In this document: piece by piece, positions 1 to 8,150 of the stretch
Numbering within the stretch: the stretch's first letter is position 1
Layout of the letters: every line of letters begins with the position of its first letter
DNA from: Caldanaerobius polysaccharolyticus DSM 13641
Lineage (GTDB): Bacteria; Bacillota; Thermoanaerobacteria; Thermoanaerobacterales; Caldanaerobiaceae
Direction of reading: 5' to 3'
Assembly: GCF_000427425.1 (NCBI RefSeq)
Contig: NZ_KE386494.1
Coordinates: forward strand, 928,524 to 992,523
Length of the DNA stretch: 64,000 nt
Notes under the pieces: model-generated
Database searches by the model: none
What the model saw: the letters and a program-made list of their open reading frames with translations, nothing else
What the model was told of the DNA's origin: nothing
Translations under genes and position numbers: made by a program

Positions 1-990
1 CATATATGCTCTCGCCATTCTTCTTCATCCACTTGCCTATCTCAGAGAGGATGTTAAGGGACTCCTCCGGTATCTCCCCTTTTGCGTCAGGACCTACATT
101 TAAAAGCAGATTCCCTCCTTTGCTCACACACTCCACCAGCGCCCTTATAATCTGCTTCGGCGTTTTAAAGTCTTTATCTGCAGCGCAATACCCCAGTGAT
201 TGTTCATCGTTATGCACGCTTCCCATGGAATCGGATTGCCCGCTTCATCTAAAATCCCTTCAGGAGGTATTATCTGCTCTGGTGACGCAAAATCCCCTGC
301 GTATACCTCTGGGTTGACAGACCTGATGTTGCCACCTAATCGATTGTCGATGATAATATCCGGCTGCAGCGAGCGCACCATTTTGACCAGTTCTGTGGCC
401 TTCCACGCCTCTCCTATCTTGTCATCGTAAGAAAAGTCAAACCACATAATATCGATTTTACCGTAGTTGGTCAATAATTCCTTAACCTGGCCGTGCATAT
501 ATTCCACATACCTTGAAAAATCGTGCTTTTTATCTCTGTACAGCTGGTTATCCCTCATGGGATGATGCCTGTCGCCATAGGCAGGGTAATCTTCATGGTG
601 CCAATCCAACAGCGAGTAATAAAAGCCTACGCGCAAGCCTTCCTCGCGGAACGCCTCTACGTATTCCCTCACCAGATCTCGTCCTGCTGGCGTGTTGGTC
701 GCCTTGTAATCTGTAAGCTGGCTGTCAAACAGGCAAAAGCCATCGTGGTGCTTGGTAGTCAGCACAGCGTACTTCATGCCAGCCTCTTTCGCCGCCATGG
801 CCCACTTCCTGGGATCGTAGTTTACGGGATTAAACTCCTGGAAAAAGGGCTGGTAATCCTCAATAGATAACCTCTCATGGCTGCGTACCCACTCACCCCT
901 GGCCGGAATGGCATACAATCCCCAGTGGATGAACATGCCAAATCGGTCGTGCATAAACCACATCGTTCGCTTTAACCTATCCTGATCCAT
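1..990 (-). pseudogene. Alpha-L-fucosidase (GH29), frameshifted, 3' end off window
   Basis: Glycoside hydrolase family 29 retaining alpha-L-fucosidase, releasing L-fucose from glycans. The first 270 or so residues are clear: RFGMFIHWGLY near residue 17, TKHHDGFCLFDS near 79, and IDIMWFDF near 180, with the nucleophile Asp at about 185. The frame is lost at the C4 run at 191-194, after MNNHWG. The conserved continuation (YCAADKDFKTP, then GGNLLLNVGPDAKGE) is present in the next frame down to base 1, so one base is missing. This is either a sequencing error or a recent mutation. It is the last visible gene of the carbohydrate operon, and no signal peptide is seen, which suggests cytoplasmic action on imported oligosaccharide. 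The start is the ATG at 990. Confidence 0.9.
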
Positions 991-1068
991 TGTTCCTCCC
1001 CCTTGCTCTCGCTTTTTTAATTATACCAATAATTATACCATATATACCTGAAAAAGTTTATTTTTTAC

Positions 1069-1911
1069 TTATTGAAATTTCAATTCTACCCCCGCTTCTC
1101 GGGCTTTGGATCGGATGTAAGCCGCCGCCATATCGCGCTCTTGCTCGCTGGAGAGGTGTTCTATCATAAGGGGCATGTCTGCATCCAAGGCGTCAAGATG
1201 CCCAAGCAGAGTAACATAGTCCAGATTTCCGCAGCCAGGTAGCACCTCATCAAGGTGTGTAGTGAGCTGACCTGATAATATGATATCTTTAGCGTGGCAG
1301 CTTTTTATATAAGGCCCCAATTTGTCTATAAAATCGCGTATAAATGCCCCGTTATTAAAATACCGCTGAGGACTGCATATAAGATTTACAGGATCAAAAT
1401 GCACGGCAAAGCTTTTGCGATCAATGGCCTTTATCAGGTCCAGATAGCTATCCGCCGAATCGGGATACATCCACGGCATAGGCTCCAGCGTATAAAAGGT
1501 ACGGGTAGGCTTAACAGCATCTATTATCTCTCTTACCGTGTCTACTATCATATCAAAGGTTTCAGGCGTGAAATTATCAGGATGCGGCCCATCCCATTGC
1601 TCACCGCGAGAACCTGATATATTAACACAGCAACGTGCTCCTATTCTTTCAGCCAACGCCAGCTGCTCCTGACACTTTTTTATAGCCGCCCGACGCTCGG
1701 TTTCATCTGCACTCAAAGGGTTACTCCACGCTCCCACTTCTGCTATAACAATATCCGCACTGTAGGCTGCTTTAACATAATCTTCAATGACAACATCCTC
1801 ATCATCAACCGTCACAGGACAATAAGCTGCTCCATAGCCCAAATTTTTTAACTCCTTAATCCATTGTTCTGGATCAGAATAACTAGTAAATAGAGGCCCT
1901 CCTAAGCGCAT
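1069..1911 (-). CDS. Sugar phosphate isomerase/epimerase-like TIM-barrel protein
   Basis: 280-residue protein of the xylose-isomerase-like / AP-endonuclease-2 TIM-barrel superfamily. Typical barrel strand motifs are visible: RCCVNISGSRG near residue 91, TFYTLEPMPW near 140, FAVHFDPVNLI near 168, SCHAKDI near 203 and MPLMIEHL near 247. The Glu, Asp, His and Glu in these strands are the expected metal ligands. Members isomerise or epimerise keto-sugars, sugar acids or inositols, and some act on 3-keto-glycosides. It lies 34 bp downstream of a Gfo/Idh oxidoreductase in the same operon, which favours a role on an oxidised sugar. The exact substrate cannot be read from the sequence. Confidence 0.85.
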   Translation of the reverse strand: MRLGGPLFTSYSDPEQWIKELKNLGYGAAYCPVTVDDEDVVIEDYVKAAYSADIVIAEVGAWSNPLSADETERRAAIKKCQEQLALAERIGARCCVNISGSRGEQWDGPHPDNFTPETFDMIVDTVREIIDAVKPTRTFYTLEPMPWMYPDSADSYLDLIKAIDRKSFAVHFDPVNLICSPQRYFNNGAFIRDFIDKLGPYIKSCHAKDIILSGQLTTHLDEVLPGCGNLDYVTLLGHLDALDADMPLMIEHLSSEQERDMAAAYIRSKAREAGVELKFQ

Positions 1912-1945
1912 ACTCTATTCCTCCTCTTTTAACTTTTAATACAAG

Positions 1946-3076
1946 TTAAAATTTCACGTCTTCCCAACTTCCAGAATTTGCACTCCTCAAAATAGCGTCT
2001 ACTACCGCCATGATATGAGCTCCCTGTTCAAATGTAGCAAATTCATGTACATCCTTTTCCATTTTTCTTCCCTCAATTATAATTTTATAAAATTGTTCTA
2101 TATTATTTGCCAACGCATCATGCCATCCATCACCATGACCGCCCGGCAATTTAACAATGCTCCTGGCTTTATCGCTCATAAGTTTAGGATCTCTCATAAG
2201 CATTTCGTTTGGAGCATCCCTGTGCCCTATCCATAGAACATTGGGGTTTTCTTGATCCCAACACATAGATGCTTTTGAACCATCTATTTCAAAGCTTAAT
2301 CTATTTTTTCTTCCAGCGCTAACCTGCGACACATAAAAGACACCCCTTGCACCATTGGCAAAGCGCACCATCACAGCACCATAGTCCTCGGTATCCACTC
2401 TATAATTTATCAGCGTACCACCCGTACCATCAGGCTTTTTCCTGTACTCAATTATAGTAGCTAAATCAGCAAACACCCGGGTTATCCGGCTGCCGATAAT
2501 CGTTTCCACCGTATCACACCAATGGGATCCTATATCCGCAATAGCCCTGGAAGACCCGCCATAATCCTTTTGGATTCTCCAGTCATAATCCGTATCGTAA
2601 AGCAACCAATCCTGTAAATAATGGCCATGCACCAGGTAGACGTCTCCTATATCGCCTTTGCTCACCCTTTCTCTCATCTCTTTAACCAAAGGATACTGTC
2701 TGTAATTAAAATTAACAGCATTCGCCACGCAGTACTCTTTAGTTAACTCATATAACGCAAACGCCTCCTCAAATTTAGTAGCCAGGGGTTTCTCAGAAAA
2801 AATGTGCTTGCCCGCTTGTATAGCAGCACGGTTTATGGCAAAATGCATGTTATTCGGTGTGCAATTATGGATAACCTGTATATCTTCATTTTCTATAAGT
2901 TCCATATAATCATCGTAGTATTTATCAATATACAGTTTCTGAGCGCGTTGTCTAGCCACTTCTTTATTTGATTCCGCAAGCGCTATTACTTCTACAAACC
3001 CTAACCGCCTTAATGCCTCTATTTGCGCCTGCCCGATAAAGCCAGCACCTATAACACCTACTTTTATTTTGTCCAT
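1946..3076 (-). CDS. Gfo/Idh/MocA family NAD(P)-dependent oxidoreductase
   Basis: About 376-residue dehydrogenase. The N-terminal Rossmann fold (VGVIGAGFIGQAQIEAL) and the family motif SEKPLATKFEEA, with its Lys, are clear. The C-terminal alpha/beta substrate domain contains YRQYPLVKEM and a DIGSHWCD segment, where His is the usual catalytic or binding residue. The family oxidises or reduces sugars, inositols or glycosides at one carbon. The ATG at 3076 was chosen because AGGAAGGG lies just upstream and because a longer start at 3112 would overlap the preceding SDR gene. Its neighbours (SDR, TIM-barrel isomerase, sugar ABC transporter) suggest intracellular redox conversion of the imported sugar. 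Confidence 0.88.
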   Translation of the reverse strand: MDKIKVGVIGAGFIGQAQIEALRRLGFVEVIALAESNKEVARQRAQKLYIDKYYDDYMELIENEDIQVIHNCTPNNMHFAINRAAIQAGKHIFSEKPLATKFEEAFALYELTKEYCVANAVNFNYRQYPLVKEMRERVSKGDIGDVYLVHGHYLQDWLLYDTDYDWRIQKDYGGSSRAIADIGSHWCDTVETIIGSRITRVFADLATIIEYRKKPDGTGGTLINYRVDTEDYGAVMVRFANGARGVFYVSQVSAGRKNRLSFEIDGSKASMCWDQENPNVLWIGHRDAPNEMLMRDPKLMSDKARSIVKLPGGHGDGWHDALANNIEQFYKIIIEGRKMEKDVHEFATFEQGAHIMAVVDAILRSANSGSWEDVKF

Positions 3077-3092
3077 GGCTTTTCCCTTCCTA

Positions 3093-3800
3093 TTACAAAT
3101 CCATTGGTTCACCCTTATAATTGATAAATCCGTTGTTGTTATCAGATACCTTACGCAAACCCGTCACTATACTATAAATGCTTTCGGCGGATTCCTCTGG
3201 TTCTATTTCCGCAGTAGTGCGCCCCATGTCCGTATTCATCCTGCCAGGGTGTACAGCATAAACTTTATATTTATCGCCCACAGTAGCCCTTAAAACAAAC
3301 ACCGCCTTATTGGCAGCGGCTTTTGATATGGAATAAGCAGGAAAATTCATGCCGTTATGTGAAACACTCCCGGCTTCAGACGTAATAAACAGCAATAACC
3401 CCTGGCCGTCTGATCTCATACATGGCAAAAAGTGTTTAATGACATTTACCGTACCTATAGTATTAATTTCAAGGGTTTTCCTAAGTTCTCCTATATCCAT
3501 TTCACTTATAGTGTTATTTCTATCTCCTGGCAATAATATGCCAGCACAATTTATAAGGCAATCAATAGCGTTATTTTTTGCAAAACCGACTCTCATGGCG
3601 GCTTCTTTAACTGACAATTCATCAGAAACATCCAATTCAATCACGTCCACATATTGGCTTAGCTCTTCTTTAACTTCCTCGATACGGGAAAGATCATCTC
3701 TTCCGTATACTCCAGCAAACACGTGATGACCTCTCATCGCAAAAATCTTAACAAGGCATAAGCCCAATCCCTTATTGGCACCTATTATTACAACATTCAT
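3093..3800 (-). CDS. Short-chain dehydrogenase/reductase (SDR)
   Basis: 235-residue classical SDR. The cofactor motif GANKGLGL is at the N-terminus, an NCAG-like INCAGIL segment follows, the catalytic Ser lies in LLFITSEAGS, and YSISKAAANK carries the Tyr-x-x-x-Lys pair. A PGRMNTDMG segment follows the active site as usual. It oxidises or reduces an alcohol/ketone with NAD(P). The chosen start (ATG at 3800) has GAGG 8 bases upstream; GTG and ATG codons 6 to 9 bases earlier are too close to that site. The gene is 22 bp downstream of the permease gene and 16 bp upstream of the Gfo/Idh gene, so the three are co-transcribed. Confidence 0.88.
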   Translation of the reverse strand: MNVVIIGANKGLGLCLVKIFAMRGHHVFAGVYGRDDLSRIEEVKEELSQYVDVIELDVSDELSVKEAAMRVGFAKNNAIDCLINCAGILLPGDRNNTISEMDIGELRKTLEINTIGTVNVIKHFLPCMRSDGQGLLLFITSEAGSVSHNGMNFPAYSISKAAANKAVFVLRATVGDKYKVYAVHPGRMNTDMGRTTAEIEPEESAESIYSIVTGLRKVSDNNNGFINYKGEPMDL

Positions 3801-3822
3801 TTTCATCACCTCAAAGAGTAAT

Positions 3823-4695
3823 TTAATCTACTTTCCCCCAGCTGGTGGTCTTAAGCAAAAACATCGTAAGAACAAGGGTTATGACTAACATTATCCATGC
3901 CATTGCAGACGCATACCCCATATGCTGGTACAAAAACGCATTCTGATACAAATATAAAGCGTAAAAATTAGTGGAATTGTTAGGACCTCCCTGGGTAATA
4001 ATAAAAGCTTCTGCAAAACTTTGAAATGCATTAAGTATAGCTGTTATCACATTAAAAAGTATAACAGGTTTAAGCATCGGTAGCGTCACATACCAAATCT
4101 TATGCCACGTAGTACCGCCGTCAATATCTACTGCCTCGTAAAGTGTCTGTGGAATATCCTGCAACCCAGCTAAAAAGATAATTATATAGTTTCCACCGGC
4201 CCAGACAGCCATCAATATAAACGCTGGCTTTGACCATGTTAAACTTGCAAACCAACCGGGCCCTGGAATATGAAAGAAATTTAAAACTGTATTAACCAGC
4301 CCATTGTCGGGCTGAAGCAACCATATCCACAATATGGACAAAATAACCGTAGGTACCAATGTGGGAATGAAAAAAATTACGCGGAAAAACGAAACCCTTT
4401 TTAATCTCTTATCATTGAGAGCTATGGCGATTATAAGTGTAGTTATCATAGTCAACGTTACACCGAATACAATCATATACAGCGTATTATAAAGCGATGT
4501 ATAGAATAACCCATCTTTAAACAGTTGTATATAATTTTGCAATCCGACAAATTTAGGCGACGATATAACATTGTAATCAGTCAAGGAATAATAAAACGAA
4601 CTTAAAATCGGATACAAGGTAAATAGCATAAACCCTACTATCCATGGAGAAATAAATAACAAGCCATTTATCATATTTCGCCTAGATTCTTTCAC
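3823..4695 (-). CDS. Sugar ABC transporter permease (MalF/UgpA type)
   Basis: 290-residue inner-membrane permease of the CUT1 carbohydrate ABC family. It has six predicted membrane segments starting at GLLFISPWIVGFMLFTLY. The cytoplasmic EAA loop is present near residue 188 (LYEAVDIDGGTTWHKIWYV, then LPMLKP). It pairs with the MalG-type permease encoded 11 bp upstream (4707-5546) and with the lipoprotein at 6181-7521. No ATPase gene is in the visible operon, so a shared MsmX-type ATPase elsewhere is likely, as is common in Firmicutes. Confidence 0.92.
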   Translation of the reverse strand: MKESRRNMINGLLFISPWIVGFMLFTLYPILSSFYYSLTDYNVISSPKFVGLQNYIQLFKDGLFYTSLYNTLYMIVFGVTLTMITTLIIAIALNDKRLKRVSFFRVIFFIPTLVPTVILSILWIWLLQPDNGLVNTVLNFFHIPGPGWFASLTWSKPAFILMAVWAGGNYIIIFLAGLQDIPQTLYEAVDIDGGTTWHKIWYVTLPMLKPVILFNVITAILNAFQSFAEAFIITQGGPNNSTNFYALYLYQNAFLYQHMGYASAMAWIMLVITLVLTMFLLKTTSWGKVD

Positions 4696-4706
4696 TTTTT
4701 ACACCC

Positions 4707-5546
4707 CTATTCCTTTAAAGCTCCAAACGAAATACCCTGGATAAAGTACTTCTGTAAAAGGAAGAATAAAACTAATACAGGCACCGTCATTATCACACCC
4801 AAAGCCATAAGAAGTGTCCATCTAGGATCGTTGGCTGACATTATCTGCTGTACACCTATTGAAAGCGTATAAAGCTTGTTGTTATTTAAAAATATCAAAG
4901 GCCCTATAAAATCATTCCAGCGAAATAGGAAAGTAAATATAACAACCGTGGTAATAGCGGGTTTAGCCATAGGCATTATTATATGCCAAAATGTTTGAAA
5001 TTCATTAGCACCATCAATCTTTGCCGATTGAGATATCTCAAAGGGTATTCCTATGAAAAATTGTCTGAGCAAAAATATATAAAAAGCATTTCCAAAAAAT
5101 GATGGTACCAATAGCGGCAAAAAAGTCCCTATCCACTTAAACTTTTGAAAAAGCAAAAATTGAGGTATCATGACTACTTGAAATGGCAACATCATGGTTA
5201 TTAACACCATTATAAATACAGCATCTCTGCCTTTCCATTCAATTCGCGAAAACCCATAAGCAACTAGCGAGCTTGAAATCACACTTCCTATTATATTGAC
5301 AATTATTATATACAACGTATTTTTAAGGTATAAGAAAAAAGGAAAATCACTTAATGCTACTACATAATTGTTCCATTGTAGTTTTTTAGGTATAAACACC
5401 GGGGGACTGGCGAACAATTCCTGGGTCGTCTTAAGTGAACCGCTAAAAAGCCATAGAAAAGGCACAATATACGCCACCGCAAGCAGCACCAAAATCAAAT
5501 AAAGAATTAATTTTCCTACAATATCATCTTTCCTATCCCATTTCAT
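4707..5546 (-). CDS. Sugar ABC transporter permease (MalG/UgpE type)
   Basis: 279-residue CUT1 permease, the second half of the membrane channel. Six membrane segments are predicted, beginning with LILYLILVLLAVAYIVPFLW. The EAA loop reads QSAKIDGANEFQTFWHIIMP, with the conserved Gly-Ala positions and the following KPA. The start is ATG at 5546, with GGAG about 12 bases upstream. It is preceded by a VOC-fold gene (32 bp gap) and followed closely by its MalF-type partner. The order binding protein, (VOC), MalG, MalF is unusual, since MalF normally comes first. Confidence 0.92.
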   Translation of the reverse strand: MKWDRKDDIVGKLILYLILVLLAVAYIVPFLWLFSGSLKTTQELFASPPVFIPKKLQWNNYVVALSDFPFFLYLKNTLYIIIVNIIGSVISSSLVAYGFSRIEWKGRDAVFIMVLITMMLPFQVVMIPQFLLFQKFKWIGTFLPLLVPSFFGNAFYIFLLRQFFIGIPFEISQSAKIDGANEFQTFWHIIMPMAKPAITTVVIFTFLFRWNDFIGPLIFLNNNKLYTLSIGVQQIMSANDPRWTLLMALGVIMTVPVLVLFFLLQKYFIQGISFGALKE

Positions 5547-5578
5547 CCCTATCTACTCCATTTCTTATAAATCTCGCT

Positions 5579-6037
5579 TTAATCATCATTCTCAAGCAAC
5601 TCTACTATGACTTTAAGGTCCTGCGTACAGTCAATATAGGAATACCTACCACCTGTATACTCACCTTTTTGAATCAGCGGCATCCCCATCTCTGCGAGTC
5701 TACGTACTTTCCCTTGCATATCCTTTATCACAAAAGCAATGTGGTGCACACCTTCACCTTTCGTATCGAGAAACTCGCGCCACGTTGAAGGCTCTTCATC
5801 TGGCTCTATCAGCTCGATGTCTAAAGTATCACCTACTTTGAAAAATGCCAGCTTGGCTCGGGCAGCAGTTGGTTCACCTTTATACTGTGTACCTGTTTCC
5901 TCATACGTACCTGTAACTATAATCTCAGGAACATCTACGCCCAGAAAAGCAGCATATTTTTCTGCCGTCTTCTTTATATCCCTTACAATTATGCCCACCT
6001 GGGTAACTATTTTTGTACCTAAAACACTGTTATTCAT
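5579..6037 (-). CDS. VOC-fold (glyoxalase/epimerase-like) protein, second copy
   Basis: 152-residue vicinal-oxygen-chelate protein resembling methylmalonyl-CoA epimerase. Two beta-alpha-beta-beta-beta modules are visible: VTQVGIIVRDIKKTAEKYA at the start and GVHHIAFVIKDMQGKVRRL in the second half. Candidate metal ligands are Gln in TQVGI, Glu in IELIEP, His in VHHIAF and Glu in VIVELLEN. It is clearly paralogous to the gene at 7583-8077; both share PS(T/S)WREFL followed by G-GVHHI. The start is ATG at 6037 with GGGAGG upstream. Sitting between a binding protein and its permeases, it probably acts on the imported sugar or its keto intermediate; the reaction is unknown. Confidence 0.85.
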   Translation of the reverse strand: MNNSVLGTKIVTQVGIIVRDIKKTAEKYAAFLGVDVPEIIVTGTYEETGTQYKGEPTAARAKLAFFKVGDTLDIELIEPDEEPSTWREFLDTKGEGVHHIAFVIKDMQGKVRRLAEMGMPLIQKGEYTGGRYSYIDCTQDLKVIVELLENDD

Positions 6038-6090
6038 TACAAATTTTCCTCCCTTATATATATTTCCTTGCCTACATCACAAAATCCCGT

Positions 6091-6148
6091 CATAAGGTTT
6101 AAGGCCAACTTATTGAAAATGTTACCATAAATAGCCTTAAACCTTATG
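6091..6148. promoter_or_regulatory. 15-bp intercistronic inverted repeat after the binding-protein gene
   Basis: CATAAGGTTTAAGGC (6091-6105) and its exact complement GCCTTAAACCTTATG (6134-6148) flank 28 bases. There is no U-run after it on the minus-strand transcript, so it is unlikely to be a simple terminator. It sits between the binding-protein stop (6181) and the next gene (6037). It probably protects the upstream mRNA or partly attenuates the downstream genes, so that binding protein exceeds permease. Confidence 0.75.
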
Positions 6149-6180
6149 ATCAAGCGTAAAAAATAGAAAGCGTATTCTTG

Positions 6181-7521
6181 TTACTTACTTCTATTCACCA
6201 TACCCTGTAACTTCTGTTCCTCTTCTTTGAGAAGAGTTGAAGGATCAGCCCCTGTATAAATTACCTTGTCTCTTATAGCTCTTAAGTCATCGCTCATTTG
6301 CTTAGAAACACTTGTCAACGCAGTGTGTCCAGAATTAGGATTGGATGCAATATCTAAAATAGTAGGATATAATGGATCTTTTTCTTTCACAAGGGTAAGA
6401 TCTTTTACCTGATCGGGTAACGCAGGAACACTTCTCCACGTTTTTACATTGTCATCTTCTATTCTAGCCTGTTCTGCAAAGAGGATAAAATCCATAGCGC
6501 CTTTAATATTTTTCGCTCCTTTTGGAACCGCAAAAACATTTGTACCAAGATTTGAACCGCCATACCTTCCTCCAGAAGGAGCAGGTATAGGTGCAATACC
6601 ATAATTTATCTTGGGTGCATAAATCCTCAGGGCATTGGTAAACCAGTTGCCATTAATAGTCATGGCCACTTTGCCTGTCATAAACGGATGGCTTGGCGAA
6701 AAAGCGCCCCCAAAACCCGACGTGAAAGATTTAATCTTTTCCGGATCATACTGCTGAGCATACTGCTTCTCCCATGTCAGTACAGCCGCCATCTTGCCGT
6801 CAGTAAGGTTAATCTTATTGGCATTTACATCGTAAAAGTTAGCTCCAAACATATAGCCCCACATATAAGCATCGTCACCAGCATCAATCCAAGGTATAAA
6901 TCCCAGACGCTCTATTTTCCCACCATTAATTTTGGTAAGTTTCTTAGCCATAGCATCCAATTCATCAATTGTCTTAGGCGGCTTGGACGGATCAAGTCCT
7001 GCTTCTTTGAAAAGATCTATATTATAATACAACAAGTTTACATTAGTATCCTGAGGGAACAAATAAGTTACATCTTTGTATTTCATAACATCTTTAAAAA
7101 CAGGATTTACCTTTGATTCATCAAAACCTGCATCTTTTAAGGCATCATCAAGAGGTAAAAACGCGCCTTGCACCGCCAGCGAATACGCCGACGCATAATC
7201 AGACGTAACTATTAAATCAGGCACATCGCCTCCGGTTATAGCAGCCATTAATTTCCCGTTGGAAATACCTGCGTCAGGTGGAACGTAAGTAGCCTCCACT
7301 TTATATTCAGGATGAGCTTTCTCAAACTCACTTATCCTCCATTTATCCCACTTCTCTGAATCTCCACCCCACGGATACCAATATTTAATCACTTTGGTCT
7401 TTGCAGAAGAGGTATCCCCCTTCTGAGCACTTTTGCCTGTATCATTTGATTTACTGCAACCAGATAAGGCAACCGTAAACATAAACAACAGGCACAAAAC
7501 TAGCAAGCTTAACTTTTTCAT
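6181..7521 (-). CDS. Extracellular sugar-binding lipoprotein (ABC transporter)
   Basis: About 446-residue CUT1-type solute-binding protein. The signal peptide MKKLSLLVLCLLFMFTVALSG ends in a lipobox (ALSGC) with the lipidated Cys, followed by a low-complexity Ser/Asp/Lys linker. The mature part begins VIKYWYPWGGDSEKW and carries LMAAITGGDVPDLIV, typical of cluster-B sugar binders. The ATG at 7521 was chosen because GGAGGAG lies upstream and the signal peptide begins there; a longer frame to 7599 lacks a ribosome site. It captures the sugar outside the membrane for the two permeases encoded downstream. Confidence 0.93.
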   Translation of the reverse strand: MKKLSLLVLCLLFMFTVALSGCSKSNDTGKSAQKGDTSSAKTKVIKYWYPWGGDSEKWDKWRISEFEKAHPEYKVEATYVPPDAGISNGKLMAAITGGDVPDLIVTSDYASAYSLAVQGAFLPLDDALKDAGFDESKVNPVFKDVMKYKDVTYLFPQDTNVNLLYYNIDLFKEAGLDPSKPPKTIDELDAMAKKLTKINGGKIERLGFIPWIDAGDDAYMWGYMFGANFYDVNANKINLTDGKMAAVLTWEKQYAQQYDPEKIKSFTSGFGGAFSPSHPFMTGKVAMTINGNWFTNALRIYAPKINYGIAPIPAPSGGRYGGSNLGTNVFAVPKGAKNIKGAMDFILFAEQARIEDDNVKTWRSVPALPDQVKDLTLVKEKDPLYPTILDIASNPNSGHTALTSVSKQMSDDLRAIRDKVIYTGADPSTLLKEEEQKLQGMVNRSK

Positions 7522-7582
7522 AATAGTTCTCCTCCACAAAATTGATTTATAATCAACCAGAAAGGTTGACTTTTTACACAAA

Positions 7583-8077
7583 TTAAGCATTATTCCCACT
7601 CGTGTGCTTTTTAACTTTATCGCTATTATCTTCGTTGCCGTGTTTTATGTTTACCCTGACTCCTAATTGATCCTCGCTATCCATAAACCAGTAACTGCTA
7701 GTAGGATAATATCCCACCTGGATTACATCAGCACCTACTTTCTTTAAAGCATTGAGAGCGTTATCCAAATTTTGAACTTCTATGCCAATATGGTGTACTC
7801 CTTGTCCATGCCGTTCTAAAAATTCCCGCCAAGAGCTAGGCCCTTCTCCTGGCTCTGTTAATTCCAGTACAATCGGTCCCATCTGGAAAATACAAATCTT
7901 TGCTTTTGGTGAAATAAGTTTTCCGTGATAATAAACAGGCACTTCTTCTGCCGGCGGTACAGTGAAAATTTCGGGCATTTCCATGCCAAACAACTCAGAA
8001 TAATTTCTGGCTGCTGCTTCAATATCCTTTACTACAATGGCAATCTGACAGATTACATTGCTATCGATCTTGCTCAA
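7583..8077 (-). CDS. VOC-fold protein, first gene of the sugar operon
   Basis: 164-residue vicinal-oxygen-chelate protein, paralogue of the one at 5579-6037. Motifs are CQIAIVVKDIEAAARNY, LELTEPGEGPSSWREFL and GVHHIGIEVQNLDNAL. Candidate metal ligands Gln, Glu and His are kept, but the final Glu of the family (VELLE in the paralogue) is replaced (GVRVNIKHG), so metal binding or chemistry may differ. The start is TTG at 8077 with GGGAGG 7 bases upstream; a longer frame to 8143 would run through the promoter and operator. As the promoter-proximal gene under the LacI-type regulator, it is likely made in the highest amount with the binding protein. Confidence 0.84.
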   Translation of the reverse strand: MSKIDSNVICQIAIVVKDIEAAARNYSELFGMEMPEIFTVPPAEEVPVYYHGKLISPKAKICIFQMGPIVLELTEPGEGPSSWREFLERHGQGVHHIGIEVQNLDNALNALKKVGADVIQVGYYPTSSYWFMDSEDQLGVRVNIKHGNEDNSDKVKKHTSGNNA

Positions 8078-8097
8078 AAGAATACCTCCCTTATTTT

Positions 8098-8111
8098 TGA
8101 ACGCGCGTTCA
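8098..8111. promoter_or_regulatory. Operator O2: perfect 14-bp palindrome TGAACGCGCGTTCA
   Basis: Perfect palindrome with a central CG, as in LacI-family operators. Its edge touches a TATTAT -10 candidate (minus strand, 8116-8111), and the site lies 21 bp upstream of the TTG start at 8077. It matches the 8137-8150 site in 12 of 14 positions. Confidence 0.8.
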
Positions 8112-8136
8112 TAATACAAAATAAAAATAAATTCCA

Positions 8137-8150
8137 TGAACACGTGTTCA
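8137..8150. promoter_or_regulatory. Operator O1: perfect 14-bp palindrome TGAACACGTGTTCA
   Basis: Second perfect palindrome, centre 39 bp from O2. It covers the place of the -35 hexamer for the operon and the stop codon of the LacI gene. Two operators bracketing the core promoter suggest steric repression, possibly with a short loop. Confidence 0.8.
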
